DNA from: Candidatus Magasanikiibacteriota bacterium
GTDB lineage: Bacteria; Patescibacteriota; Patescibacteriia; Magasanikbacterales; GWA2-37-8
Direction of reading: 5' to 3'
Length of the DNA: 39,159 nt
NCBI GenBank assembly: GCA_016234265.1
Contig: JACRFW010000021.1
Location: 1 to 39,159 of the forward strand
In this document: piece after piece, positions 9,301-18,461 of the stretch
Numbering within the stretch: the stretch's first letter is position 1
Layout: every line of letters starts with the position of its first letter
Program-made: the position numbers and the translations under genes
The notes under the pieces: model-generated
Told to the model about the DNA's origin: nothing
Databases searched by the model: none
The model's input: only the letters and a program-made list of their open reading frames with translations

Positions 9301-12300
9301 AACAATTGTGTTAACCCGGCGCCCCAGACACTGGCCGGAGAAAGTTATCGGCTGGAAACCGCCCTAAGCACCCGGCAGGGGAGCCACAGCTATCTTGAAC
9401 TTCAAAATACGAAGCCGTGGGATAAAGGTATCTGGTATCAGGTGGTATTGAGCAATAAAATCAAATCTTCCGCCGGGGCGGGCGGTATGGCTATAGCCTT
9501 GTCGGCTGATAAACCCTGCGGCGGCGACTCGGCTTATTGCTTTGTGTTCCAAGGGGGCGGGCAAGCCTGTGTGTTGAATAAGGTAGTGGTTACCCCGTAT
9601 AGCTACCTGACTGAATTTTTGGAGGAACCGGTGAGAAAGCACACGGCGCAAGGAGTAGGCGCGCCGGTTGATTACGTCGGCAACGGCCTCAGTAGCCAGC
9701 GCTGTATTATGATGGACGTGAGCGGGTACGCTTGGCAATGGGCGACGGGCAATGCCGTGTATGCGGGTATTTATAACATTAATACCGGCAGGAGGGTAAA
9801 TGTATCGGCCAAGGCCAATACGGTGGGAATAGGGCTCGCCAATGATTCCGTGCCGATTCAGGCGACCGCGAAAACCAACACGCCGGACGGGCCGATCGAG
9901 AAGCAGGGTCAAAGCCCGCTTACTATTGATTTAACTAATCCGGCCGTTGTGGATTACTGGCCGAAATGCTTAGAGGCCTGCACCGATGCCGATGTGGCAG
10001 TGCAGTTTAATGTCAGCCTTTCAACCAGAAATATTGATCGTGATGCCATAGAGCGAGGAGCAGTGAAGCTTAATAAGTGTAATGATGAGAACTGTTTAAG
10101 TGTTACCCAGGTGGGCGTATCTTCCGACGTGATTCTTGATCCGCAATCTCCCTTTACTGTTTTACATATTGCGAATAGCACCAATGGTTCGCTTGAGCTT
10201 GAACCAAATCAGGTGTATCAGGTGGTAATTTCTGCGGCGAGTTCAGACCCGGCTGCTACCAATCAGATATGGTCGCGGGCGCGGTCGGCCGTGCCGGCCT
10301 CTTTCAGTAAACCATATAATCAAGAGTTTACTTGGCGTTTCCGGACAAAGAAAGACAGATGCGTGGCGAGCCGGGTAAATGTTACCCCGCCTGAATTTAT
10401 TGCCCAGTTTATTTCCGATCGGCAGGTGTATACCGCTCAGCCATTTTCTTCTCCGGATAAGTGTTCCGCCTCTGGACAAAAATTAAATCCTTGGAAAGTA
10501 GATTGGACCTGGAATTCCAGCGCTCCGGCAGTGGCCACTATAGCGACCTTTAAAACCAAGGGGCGCAATAGTTTTTGCTCGTCGGCTTGTGTTAAGAGAG
10601 GCAGCGTCATACCTTCAACCATTGGCAACATTGTCTTGCCAGTTTGTGGCAATGGCAAGGTAGAGGCGGGGGAGGATTGTGATCCGCCGGGAAAGGCTAT
10701 CGGCTGCGGTCTTGATTGTCGCTGGCTGGGAAAATCGGCTGCTTCGGTGTGTGGCAATGGCAAGGTAGAAGCGGGCGAAGCCTGCGACCCGGCTGACCCT
10801 TTAACCAAAATTGGTTGTGGTAAAGATTGTTTGCGTCTGGGTTCTCTGCCGGCGGGGGCGGCGGGGAACGCGACCTCTACCTCTATTTGTGGCAATGGCA
10901 CTGTTGGCAGCGGTGAGGATTGTGATATTGGCGCGGTAGCGGACGTCTCCTCTCCGGCTTCGGCTCTTGGCTGTTCCGCGAAGTGTCTGCATCTGGGGAC
11001 ACATTTGACCAGCGATTGGTGCGCGAAAAACTTGACTGGTCAAGGTGGTTTCACGCCAACTGAATATACGGCATCCTGCGCTCAAGCCTATAGCCAGTGC
11101 GGTGATGGCGTGCCGGAGCCGGAGGAAGATATTGGCTGTGATTTGGGTGGCGGCAAACATGCGGACTGGTGCAATGATTATTGTCTCGTGAACAATAAAA
11201 ATCACCCGCTATCAGTCGGTTGCACTTCGGATACGGAGGGCTGTGATGTCAACGGTCAATATCTTGGCTCCGCGCTCACCTATAGCGCCCCCTCAGTCTG
11301 CGGCGATGGACGCGCCGGTATTGGCGAAGACCCGGTGTGTGAAACTAATTTGACGGTTTCGCATGACGGGCTCACTGACCCGTGGACACTGGCAATCGGA
11401 GTAGGGAAAGGGGTTGCCAACGGCACCCCGCCGGCTCAGCGCACGGTAATAACAGCCGCGACCACACCAGCGGCCGGTAAAACGGTTAGCGGGGCAGGCA
11501 AATTTATCATTGCCTGTGGCTATAAGACCGACGCCGATTGTGTAGCGGCGCTGGGGGACAGTTATGGCGTGGCCTCTGATTCCTGTTGTTATGCCCGCCC
11601 GCGTCTCATTAAACCGACAGTGCCGGTTGATAAGGTGTCTGACCCGATGAATGGGGCGGCGGTATGTATCAATACAGCCATTCAAGCGAAGTTTGACCAG
11701 TCAATTGATCCGGCTACTGTTGCGGGCAACTTCCTCATTGCCCGGGGTATCGGCGCGAGCGATTCCTGCGTCAACTCTTCTGACGATGTAACGGCGTTGC
11801 TCGCTTCGGTGCAGACGAGCGATCGTCATTCGTGGCTCCGCAACGTATTTAATTGGGCGCTCGCGGTGGCGCGCGACCTTTTGGGCGAGCGAGTGTCCGC
11901 GAAGATATTCAGTCCGCCGGCTAAATGGTGTGTCGGTGATGATTTGGGGACCGCGTCAGTAAGCGCGGGGCCAAATAATACTTCTTATGTGAATGTTGCT
12001 TTGGTGAAACCATTGGCTCCGGAAACAAACTATGCCATTATTTTGAAACCAGGCATTAAAAATATGAGTGGGGTGAGTATTGGAAAAGACGCCGGCGGAA
12101 AGAATATTTCCTGGAAGTTTGATACTCGCAACGGGCCGCCCTGCCTGGTTGATGCGGTGACCATTGATCCGCCGCAATGGTATTTCTCCCAATCCAACGC
12201 TACCGCCACGCTCACCGCGCGGGCTCGCTCCGGTGTAGGCAACGGAGTCACCATCCAATCTCTCCCCGGCTTCTATTCGTGGGATTATATTTGGTCGCCG

Positions 12301-15300
12301 ACAAATAATGATTCGGTGAGTGTGCCGGTCAGTCGGGCAGAGCGCGTGATTATCAGTTCCAAGAATACCAACGGCGAGGCCACGGTGCGCGCGTCCGCTA
12401 ATATCATTGATAACGTCTTCACGAACGCCACGGGCATTGTCGGGAGCGGCACGGCGCAGGTGGTGGTATTCCTCTGCGAAAATCCGTGGCCACCGAAAGA
12501 TATTTTTTCCGAGACGACCATCGCGGCCGGATCAAATACGGTGGGTACCTATACCCCAACCGGATATGTCCAGGATATCGCTTTTGCCGGTAAATATGCT
12601 TTTGTCGCCCACAACAACTATAGCGCGAGCGTTAACCCCGGGACTTTTGAAATTGTTAATTTCACCGACCCCACTCATCCGGCCTCAGTAGCCACGGTTC
12701 CCGTCGTCGGTTCGGTGCAGGGCGTCGCCGTTAGTGGTGATTATGCGTACGTTTCGTATTACGATCCGACCGGCACTGTGCCGGGGAGCATTCTTAAAAT
12801 TATAAATATTCGTGATCCTCTGCATCCGGTTGAAGTCGGCATTTTTCCTCTCGCCGGTTGGATGATCTGGCCAGGAGGAATATCGGTGATGGGTGATTAT
12901 GCCTACGCGCTCGTTAATCAGTGGAGTGTTAATTCTCAAGGAAGCATTCTCCAAGTAATCAATATCCGCGACCCTGCTCAACCGGCCAATGTGGTTTTAT
13001 ATCCTTTGTCAGTGTGGGCGAATACCTCGGCTGTGGCGAGTGGCGGCTATGTTTACTTCGTATCCAATAATTGGAACGGGACACCGGCCGGCACACTGAC
13101 AGTAGTTGATGCGCGCGATCCGGCTTACCCAACCGTGGCCACATCATATCAATTAGCAAACCCAGTGCAATCGGCTCCGATTATCGCCGGCAGCTATATT
13201 TATATTGGTGACTACTCTCTGGACTCAACGAAGTTTAATGTTGAAATCATCAATATCAGCAATCCACTTCAGCCGATTCTTATTGGTTCTGCGCCAATCA
13301 ACGGGTGGCTTCAAGGCGTTTCTGTTTCTGGGAACACGCTCTACGTGGTTGATTACAATTCTCTCGTGGCTGCCCAGAGCATCTTTCATATTTTTGACAT
13401 TCGCGATCCGGCTCACCCGACGGCAGCGAGTGCAAAGACACTAACCAGCTGGCCGAGCGGGCGCGGAGTGTATGTGTCTGGTGATTATGCTTTTCTGACA
13501 GCTACCAACGCAGCCTCTACCGGCAGCAGCTTGGAGATTGTTACTCAGCAAGCCGGTGGCACAGTCCGGACCGGGCCATTCACTATTTTCCCGTATGAAG
13601 ATGCCTCCGGCAATAACGATGCCTTTGATTTCAGCAAGGACGTTTTCTCTAACGCCGCGATCCCGCGGAGCACTGTGAACGCGCCCGGAGTCGGTGATGG
13701 CTATTTCAATTTTAGCACCTACTACTGCGCCGATGGCGGTAGCGCGGGTACGTTTGACGATTTGCCCTATTTACGTCCGGCGGCGCAAACGACGGCGGCC
13801 GATTTACAGGGTCAACCGGGCGTCTGCGAGATCACCGGAACGAGCTGTCAGACGGACGGTCAATGTGAGAATTATTATCAGTCGGCGATTTCGTTTGCCG
13901 CGCCGAAATCAGCGGCGAGCATTTGTGGCGGGACGACATCAACGGCAGCGGTCGCGAGATACTTCTTGGACGGGAAAGGGGCGCCGCTCGCGTGCGGTTC
14001 TGACACCGACTGTGCCGGCAGTCAGGATTTCACCAGCTGGAAAAAGAAAGCCGGCATCACCACGGGGAGCACTTGTCTGGCGCTCTCCGCCCTGCCGAAA
14101 CGCGCTCTCGCCTGTTATCTCTATCCTCCTTTGAAGCGATTTATTTTTACCAACAATAGAAATAGCGATGCGGTCGGTATTCAGGTGTTTAGCAATCCTC
14201 GTCATCTAACGCCGGCCGAATGGTATCGGCAGGATAAACGGGGGGGCGGACAGGGGTTCCTGGGCGCGGTGCAGACCACCAAGATTGCCGGGTACAATGC
14301 CGTCAGCGATGGTGACAATGTGTATATAGGCGCTTTGAATTATTCCACTTCCACCAACAGCCTGTATGATTTGGTTTATCTACTGAGCGTGAACAGCGGG
14401 GCCAAACCGGAAACACGCCGGGTATTTGACGCTTTTGTCAATAATTTTCGTCTGACCACTAATCTGACCGGGAATGACGGGTATTGCGGGGCGAAGATTG
14501 ATACCCCTGACTACCAGGTGAAATGCGTTTCTGATTTGGATTGTCCGGGGGGCCAGGTATGCGCGGCGCAGGTGGAAAAATTGCGCCGCGACTATCAGCG
14601 GATACGCGATTTGCGGACGATGGAAACCGGTCTGGAAACGTACGCCGCCACTCAAGTTGATACGGCGGCCAACATCAAAAAATACCCCGATTTGAAAGAG
14701 GGGACTTATCTCAGCGGGCAGACATTGAGCGTTTGGTCATCTTGGTCTGTTTTGGGGAACGCGCTCGGGCAGACATTGCCGCTGGATCCGGTTAATCAGC
14801 TGGGCCGGGCGGGGACATGCACGCCCATAACGACGCCGCCGGATACAGCGGATATCCATTGCGCGCGCGGCGAATGTAAACAATTTTGTACGACGGATGC
14901 GCAGTGCGGGGCGGGAAAGACCTGTACGCTGCATGATGCCACGACCGGCTGGAGCACAGCGGATCGGCGGTTCAGCTTTGCCTGTCCAAAATCTTCATAC
15001 GCCTATCGGTATATTTATTCTCCAGCCGGCGGGTATTCTCTGCGTTCCAATATTGAAGATATTGGCGTGCCGGTTGATAATTTGAGCGGCTTTCTAAGCG
15101 GTTTTGGTTTTTCTGACGCGAGCCGTTATAATGGACTGGGTTTTAACAGCGGCGGGCCGGGCATCTGTAACAACGACCAGGAAGTTTTGACCATCAGCAA
15201 AGGCTCGTGCGGTGACGGGCAGGTTAATATCGCTAATGGCGAGCAGTGCGATCCGCCGGGAAGCCAACGTTTCGGCTCCTGTGTCAGTGGCGCCGTGGCG

Positions 15301-17994
15301 GTTGATGTCTGTAATCCCGGTTGCCAGTGGGTCGCCTCTACCACTCCGTCGGTATCATGTTCTTATCTTAGCAAATGTGGCAATGGGCGGGTGGAGCGCG
15401 GCGAAGCCTGTGATGATGGCGCTTTGAACGGGAAATATAATCATTGCAATGTGACGTGCCGAGGCAAAGTAGCGGCCTATGATCCGGCGAATCCGAATGT
15501 TTCGCCGGGTTTTTGCGGCGATGGCAAGGTGAACCCAGCGTATGAGCTGTGTGACAACACTACCGGTCAGCCCATCTACGCTACCAACAGCACGGACAGG
15601 AATACGTCCTGCGGCGCCGATTGCCAGTCATATGGTCCGTATTGCGGCGACGGCATTATTCAAAGCCCGCGCGAAGAATGTGAGGGCAACCAGACCTGTA
15701 CCACTCCCGGCGGCCAAAACGGGACAAGATACTGCGCCAAAGATTGTACCCGGCAACCGTTGGCCGCCGCCGATGCCTGGCAACAACTCCTGGCCAACAA
15801 GGATGCCTGGGATAAGCTGGTCGAGGGCAGCGCTCCCGTAGGTTGGTGGCGGCTGGACAACAGCCCAATAAATATCAATGATGACGAGCTAGAAGCCAAA
15901 AAAGCTAAAGATTATTCCGGCAACAATTACGATGGCGCCATTTCCGGTGCGCCCAGATCAATAAGGGGCAAATTCGGTGATGGCATAAGCTTCAATGGCA
16001 TAGGCTTCGGCGGCCAGGGTGACGCGGTCACTATCGGTCAGTCGCCCAAGCTGGAGGATTTGCCGGAGATGTCGGTGGAGCTGTGGTACAAACCGGATGT
16101 CACCAATCGCGGTGAAGTGCTCGTTTCCAAATATGCAGCCGTTCCCGCGGAGTTTGAACTAGGCACCGGCAGTTGCGCCAACGGGTCAAGTCTTTGTCCG
16201 CTCTTCCGGCGCGATACCGTAAGCGGCCAATCCGGTTACGCTCTGACCAATGTCCATTTGCAGGCCGGGACATGGTATCATCTCGTCGGTTTGGATACTG
16301 GCGGCCAGTTGAAATTGTATATCAATGGCAAGAAAGAGGGAGAATCGGCGGCCGGACTCGCGTTTTCCACCGCGCGTTCGGACGCGGTTACTATTGGCAA
16401 GAGAGCCTACGCGGGCGCGGAATCCTACGCCAGCGGCATCATCAGCGAAGTGGCCATTTATAACCGAGTCTTGAGCGAGTCTGAAATTGTCAGCCACTAT
16501 CAAGCCGGCAATGTCTGGGTTTGTCAGGCCGATACGGGAGCGGCGGCCGTCAACACCGGCGGCGCCGCGGCTGGTCCGGCCTGCGGCAACGGCGTGGTGG
16601 AAATAAATGAAGCCTGTGACAATGGCTCCAAGAACGGTGTGGTTTGTACGCCAGGATACGGAAAGGCCTGTTCTTATTGTTCCGGCGACTGCAAAAATCG
16701 GATTGATGTCCAGCCGACCGAATATTGCGGCGATGGCGTCGTTCAAGCCGCGGAGGTATGTGACACCGCCGCCGACGGTACGGTATATGCCAAGTCCACA
16801 ACCGACCCTGCCACCACCGAAACCGCCAAGTCAACCGAGCATAACGGTTATGCGGCGTTGGCTTGCGCGAGTGAACCATTGGTAGCCAATATATTTAAGA
16901 AAGGCACGAAGATTTGCGCGAATAACTGTGCCGCTATTTTAGTAAAAGAGACCGGACAATCAAGTTGTGTTGCCTGCGGTATTGATGAGAATCGTGGTGT
17001 AGTGGTCAAGGGGGCGATATTAAATGTGCTGGAAGCTGCCAAGCCAACTACTTCACAGAATCCTCTTTATGCCTCGGTCAGCCATCTGGGCAAGATTGTT
17101 TTGTCCGGCCTGCCAGAACCCGGCGCGGTTAATGCTACTGAGCCCGGTATTGCGCGTGTTCTTCAGAATACCTCCTTTTCAGCATATGCCCTGCAATTCA
17201 AAAATAGTGGTGGTCAGTACATTGACGCGCCGCTCTCTACGGCCGGCCTTTGTTCCGCCGGGGATAGCGGCCGGAATTACAAGTTAACGGTGAATGACAG
17301 CGCCGATCCGTTTCTGTTTCCGATCAAGGTGGCGCCGGCGGCCTGGCAATATGATTTAATTCTGTCCCCGGTTATCAGCGCGGTGGGGTTGAAAGATCAG
17401 GACACCCGGAGCCGCCGGCCGGACGATATTAGGTTGGTGGTGAGCTGGGTAGGGGATGCTACTTTTAATAGCGGTTTTGTAAAACCCGTTTCCGGCAGTC
17501 CGACGATTGAATCGTTGGGCTTCGTACGCCCCATTACTACCGGTTTTGATTATTACACTAAGTCGTACAACGACCCCGCTGCCAGTGTTTGGGGTATATG
17601 GTATCATGGTCGCGGGCAGACGCCGGGCCTTCTCTCGGAGGAATCCTTCACCATCAATACTGGTGCCATGCAGACAGCAACGACCGGTGACACATACGTA
17701 TTTTATGTCCGCACGGAAGACGGCAGCGCTATTAAAAATATCGGGCGCGGTGCTAAATTGCGCGTTGATGTGTATCTGCCCGTCAGCCCGACGGCAGCGC
17801 CGGACTATACCACCTTCTCTCAGCCGGCGAGGAGTTTCCAGTTTGTGCTCTCTGACCCGTCCGACAACCCGGGCGCGTCGTATTGGGAAGTCCTGAAGAT
17901 ACAGAGGGCGCCTGGCCAAGTTACCAATCGCATTGAGGACGTGACGGCTAACCTTGATAATGGTAGAATAGTAACAGGAGCGGCACAATTCTAA
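6361..17994 (+). CDS. Giant (3877 aa) multidomain surface protein: pilin-like N-terminus, IPT/TIG, Big_5-like, Cys-rich DUF4215-like, LVIVD propeller and LamG-like domains
   Basis: GTG start. N-terminal ATDIRLTIARIIRAALGFLGVIAVMVILYGGFLYMTAGGNEEKVSEAKKILINGAIGLVIILSAFSIASFVV. About four IPT/TIG units (7650-8880), repeated CGNGxVExGExCD modules, LVIVD-like repeats (12.55-13.55 kb), LamG-like region (15.84-16.5 kb). Confidence 0.9.
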   Translation: MSKAARNLKTIILVALLVIGAGFFVAQGARAQTISSNDLGISYGAATGLGATDIRLTIARIIRAALGFLGVIAVMVILYGGFLYMTAGGNEEKVSEAKKILINGAIGLVIILSAFSIASFVVSKLTGATTGAEPGTGGGGGGGSGGGFLSNVFYVSSLPQAGAVCLRNISLLVVFSKEVDVTTLGGNIVVTDQSANNVEVAGGWKYGQTKNMAIFAPNGPCAPSAGNDCYKPETAYNLVFKNAAGVKTLDKNPELTLNCRYKAGCGPVPFKSGLGVDRLPPTVTITYPVSDTILEPGTTVPVKLHYSDDNGVQNLSLSYAKGTSAATFVGSASFSGCKQSADVTIPWPTGGVAPGTYTLSAIATDWAGLNGTDTQDATLRPNQCFNGVQDTNEAAIDCGGTSGCGLCQGGSCTANSQCASGSCVNGICRDVMRIDSFSPASGAPGTFVTISGRWFGETPGKVYFATTNHPAAGNLSDWKEAKVVNCGNVIDNWSERQILVEVPAATAASSPIKVEAAPVMRDGLTTTPVDITSNHNLPNFDVTTLVRPGICVLDPNHGQAGDLVAISGKNFGTLKSASDNITFGDMKAAVAQNQNGTPAWAAERIAVAAPAIASGSVGVTVTKDGVPSNSVRFLVAGGAVATEPFISGITPARGAAGDYITITGGNFGDTIGSVWFKATPTSPAIIGSFNFPKACQNNLWSDKKIIMKFPVSSGSANTNYLVQINTGNNRVSAIDSNQTFTLETGEPSPGICSITPVSGPIPFPAGQTLRLSGEYFLIPPPGGTTGALPTDVYFWSGSGNPAAIVGRPVADRSSSFSITATAITVRPPDKTITGPVSVYRGADQKISNPVNFSASDCRVSTNQCIAGSRCCFSGDQAGFCKPNAELCVGETRSSGYIWRFSTKDLPPVPHVVERCDAITESGGALPTPTPSVQWDANNQGDHHAVCSSALAVVEFSTAIDQATVNAQNVAVNRCTSVDSKNNCVNPAPQTLAGESYRLETALSTRQGSHSYLELQNTKPWDKGIWYQVVLSNKIKSSAGAGGMAIALSADKPCGGDSAYCFVFQGGGQACVLNKVVVTPYSYLTEFLEEPVRKHTAQGVGAPVDYVGNGLSSQRCIMMDVSGYAWQWATGNAVYAGIYNINTGRRVNVSAKANTVGIGLANDSVPIQATAKTNTPDGPIEKQGQSPLTIDLTNPAVVDYWPKCLEACTDADVAVQFNVSLSTRNIDRDAIERGAVKLNKCNDENCLSVTQVGVSSDVILDPQSPFTVLHIANSTNGSLELEPNQVYQVVISAASSDPAATNQIWSRARSAVPASFSKPYNQEFTWRFRTKKDRCVASRVNVTPPEFIAQFISDRQVYTAQPFSSPDKCSASGQKLNPWKVDWTWNSSAPAVATIATFKTKGRNSFCSSACVKRGSVIPSTIGNIVLPVCGNGKVEAGEDCDPPGKAIGCGLDCRWLGKSAASVCGNGKVEAGEACDPADPLTKIGCGKDCLRLGSLPAGAAGNATSTSICGNGTVGSGEDCDIGAVADVSSPASALGCSAKCLHLGTHLTSDWCAKNLTGQGGFTPTEYTASCAQAYSQCGDGVPEPEEDIGCDLGGGKHADWCNDYCLVNNKNHPLSVGCTSDTEGCDVNGQYLGSALTYSAPSVCGDGRAGIGEDPVCETNLTVSHDGLTDPWTLAIGVGKGVANGTPPAQRTVITAATTPAAGKTVSGAGKFIIACGYKTDADCVAALGDSYGVASDSCCYARPRLIKPTVPVDKVSDPMNGAAVCINTAIQAKFDQSIDPATVAGNFLIARGIGASDSCVNSSDDVTALLASVQTSDRHSWLRNVFNWALAVARDLLGERVSAKIFSPPAKWCVGDDLGTASVSAGPNNTSYVNVALVKPLAPETNYAIILKPGIKNMSGVSIGKDAGGKNISWKFDTRNGPPCLVDAVTIDPPQWYFSQSNATATLTARARSGVGNGVTIQSLPGFYSWDYIWSPTNNDSVSVPVSRAERVIISSKNTNGEATVRASANIIDNVFTNATGIVGSGTAQVVVFLCENPWPPKDIFSETTIAAGSNTVGTYTPTGYVQDIAFAGKYAFVAHNNYSASVNPGTFEIVNFTDPTHPASVATVPVVGSVQGVAVSGDYAYVSYYDPTGTVPGSILKIINIRDPLHPVEVGIFPLAGWMIWPGGISVMGDYAYALVNQWSVNSQGSILQVINIRDPAQPANVVLYPLSVWANTSAVASGGYVYFVSNNWNGTPAGTLTVVDARDPAYPTVATSYQLANPVQSAPIIAGSYIYIGDYSLDSTKFNVEIINISNPLQPILIGSAPINGWLQGVSVSGNTLYVVDYNSLVAAQSIFHIFDIRDPAHPTAASAKTLTSWPSGRGVYVSGDYAFLTATNAASTGSSLEIVTQQAGGTVRTGPFTIFPYEDASGNNDAFDFSKDVFSNAAIPRSTVNAPGVGDGYFNFSTYYCADGGSAGTFDDLPYLRPAAQTTAADLQGQPGVCEITGTSCQTDGQCENYYQSAISFAAPKSAASICGGTTSTAAVARYFLDGKGAPLACGSDTDCAGSQDFTSWKKKAGITTGSTCLALSALPKRALACYLYPPLKRFIFTNNRNSDAVGIQVFSNPRHLTPAEWYRQDKRGGGQGFLGAVQTTKIAGYNAVSDGDNVYIGALNYSTSTNSLYDLVYLLSVNSGAKPETRRVFDAFVNNFRLTTNLTGNDGYCGAKIDTPDYQVKCVSDLDCPGGQVCAAQVEKLRRDYQRIRDLRTMETGLETYAATQVDTAANIKKYPDLKEGTYLSGQTLSVWSSWSVLGNALGQTLPLDPVNQLGRAGTCTPITTPPDTADIHCARGECKQFCTTDAQCGAGKTCTLHDATTGWSTADRRFSFACPKSSYAYRYIYSPAGGYSLRSNIEDIGVPVDNLSGFLSGFGFSDASRYNGLGFNSGGPGICNNDQEVLTISKGSCGDGQVNIANGEQCDPPGSQRFGSCVSGAVAVDVCNPGCQWVASTTPSVSCSYLSKCGNGRVERGEACDDGALNGKYNHCNVTCRGKVAAYDPANPNVSPGFCGDGKVNPAYELCDNTTGQPIYATNSTDRNTSCGADCQSYGPYCGDGIIQSPREECEGNQTCTTPGGQNGTRYCAKDCTRQPLAAADAWQQLLANKDAWDKLVEGSAPVGWWRLDNSPININDDELEAKKAKDYSGNNYDGAISGAPRSIRGKFGDGISFNGIGFGGQGDAVTIGQSPKLEDLPEMSVELWYKPDVTNRGEVLVSKYAAVPAEFELGTGSCANGSSLCPLFRRDTVSGQSGYALTNVHLQAGTWYHLVGLDTGGQLKLYINGKKEGESAAGLAFSTARSDAVTIGKRAYAGAESYASGIISEVAIYNRVLSESEIVSHYQAGNVWVCQADTGAAAVNTGGAAAGPACGNGVVEINEACDNGSKNGVVCTPGYGKACSYCSGDCKNRIDVQPTEYCGDGVVQAAEVCDTAADGTVYAKSTTDPATTETAKSTEHNGYAALACASEPLVANIFKKGTKICANNCAAILVKETGQSSCVACGIDENRGVVVKGAILNVLEAAKPTTSQNPLYASVSHLGKIVLSGLPEPGAVNATEPGIARVLQNTSFSAYALQFKNSGGQYIDAPLSTAGLCSAGDSGRNYKLTVNDSADPFLFPIKVAPAAWQYDLILSPVISAVGLKDQDTRSRRPDDIRLVVSWVGDATFNSGFVKPVSGSPTIESLGFVRPITTGFDYYTKSYNDPAASVWGIWYHGRGQTPGLLSEESFTINTGAMQTATTGDTYVFYVRTEDGSAIKNIGRGAKLRVDVYLPVSPTAAPDYTTFSQPARSFQFVLSDPSDNPGASYWEVLKIQRAPGQVTNRIEDVTANLDNGRIVTGAAQF
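12548..13550 (+). repeat. LVIVD-type beta-propeller repeats within the giant protein
   Basis: Recurring V.VSGDYAYVS...SILKIINIRDPLHPVEVG / LQVINIRDPAQPANV / LTVVDARDPAYPTV / VEIINISNPLQPILIG / FHIFDIRDPAHPTAA. Confidence 0.8.
15838..16510 (+). other. LamG / concanavalin-A-like domain within the giant protein
   Basis: VGWWRLDNS...DYSGNNYDGAISGAP...FNGIGFGG..DAVTIG...EMSVELWYKP...TWYHLVGLDTGGQLKLYINGKKEG...ISEVAIYNRVLSESEI. Confidence 0.85.
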
Positions 17995-17995
17995 T

Positions 17996-18418
17996 ATGAA
18001 GAAGTTTGTTGTTTTCTTTGTCATTGTCCTCGTGCTGGTCGGTTCGGTATTTTTGGTGTATCGGTTGCGGTCAAATCGGGCGCCGGAGGGAGGAGCCGGG
18101 CCGGAGAGCGGGACGGCGGGAGCGGATTTCCGGCGGCGGGAGCGGAAAGCGGCGAGTGATAAGGCTTTTAGTGAAACGATTAAGAAAATAAGCGAGACTG
18201 ATCAGGATTTGGACGGGCTAACCGCTGCGGAGGAAAAAAAGTACGGCACCGACCCGAAGAAAGCCGACACTGACGGCGACGGAATTTTGGATAAAGATGA
18301 AATCATAATTTATCACACCGATCCTCTGAAAGCGGATACTGATGGCGATGGGGTCAAGGATGGCGAGGAAGTGCGCCGCGGCCTGAATCCGAATGGGCCG
18401 GGCAAACTTTCTTTATAA
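17996..18418 (+). CDS. Membrane-anchored thrombospondin type 3 (TSP3) repeat protein
   Basis: N-terminal TM VVFFVIVLVLVGSVFLVYRL; DTDGDGILDKDE, DTDGDGVKDGEE. Confidence 0.8.
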   Translation: MKKFVVFFVIVLVLVGSVFLVYRLRSNRAPEGGAGPESGTAGADFRRRERKAASDKAFSETIKKISETDQDLDGLTAAEEKKYGTDPKKADTDGDGILDKDEIIIYHTDPLKADTDGDGVKDGEEVRRGLNPNGPGKLSL

Positions 18419-18461
18419 ACCATACTTATTTTTATTTCGCGGAGAGCCTTTCTTCGCGCTC

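Larger units (their letters stand above)
10645..16760 (+). repeat. Repeated Cys-rich CG(N/D)G-x(n)-E-x-CD modules in three clusters (~11 copies)
   Basis: e.g. CGNGKVEAGEDCDPPGKAIGCGLDC; CGNGKVEAGEACDPADP; CGNGRVERGEACDDG; CGDGKVNPAYELCD; CGNGVVEINEACDNG; CGDGVVQAAEVCD. DNA copies at 10645 and 10750 are near-identical. Confidence 0.8.

Noticed and set aside
10645-16760. Repeated CGNG/CGDG segments as a possible CRISPR-like array
   Set aside because: The repeats are diverged, irregularly spaced and in frame as Cys-rich protein modules; no CRISPR array or cas gene is present.
17356-18024. 222-aa minus-strand ORF antisense to the end of the giant protein
   Set aside because: Overlaps strongly supported coding sequence; shadow ORF.
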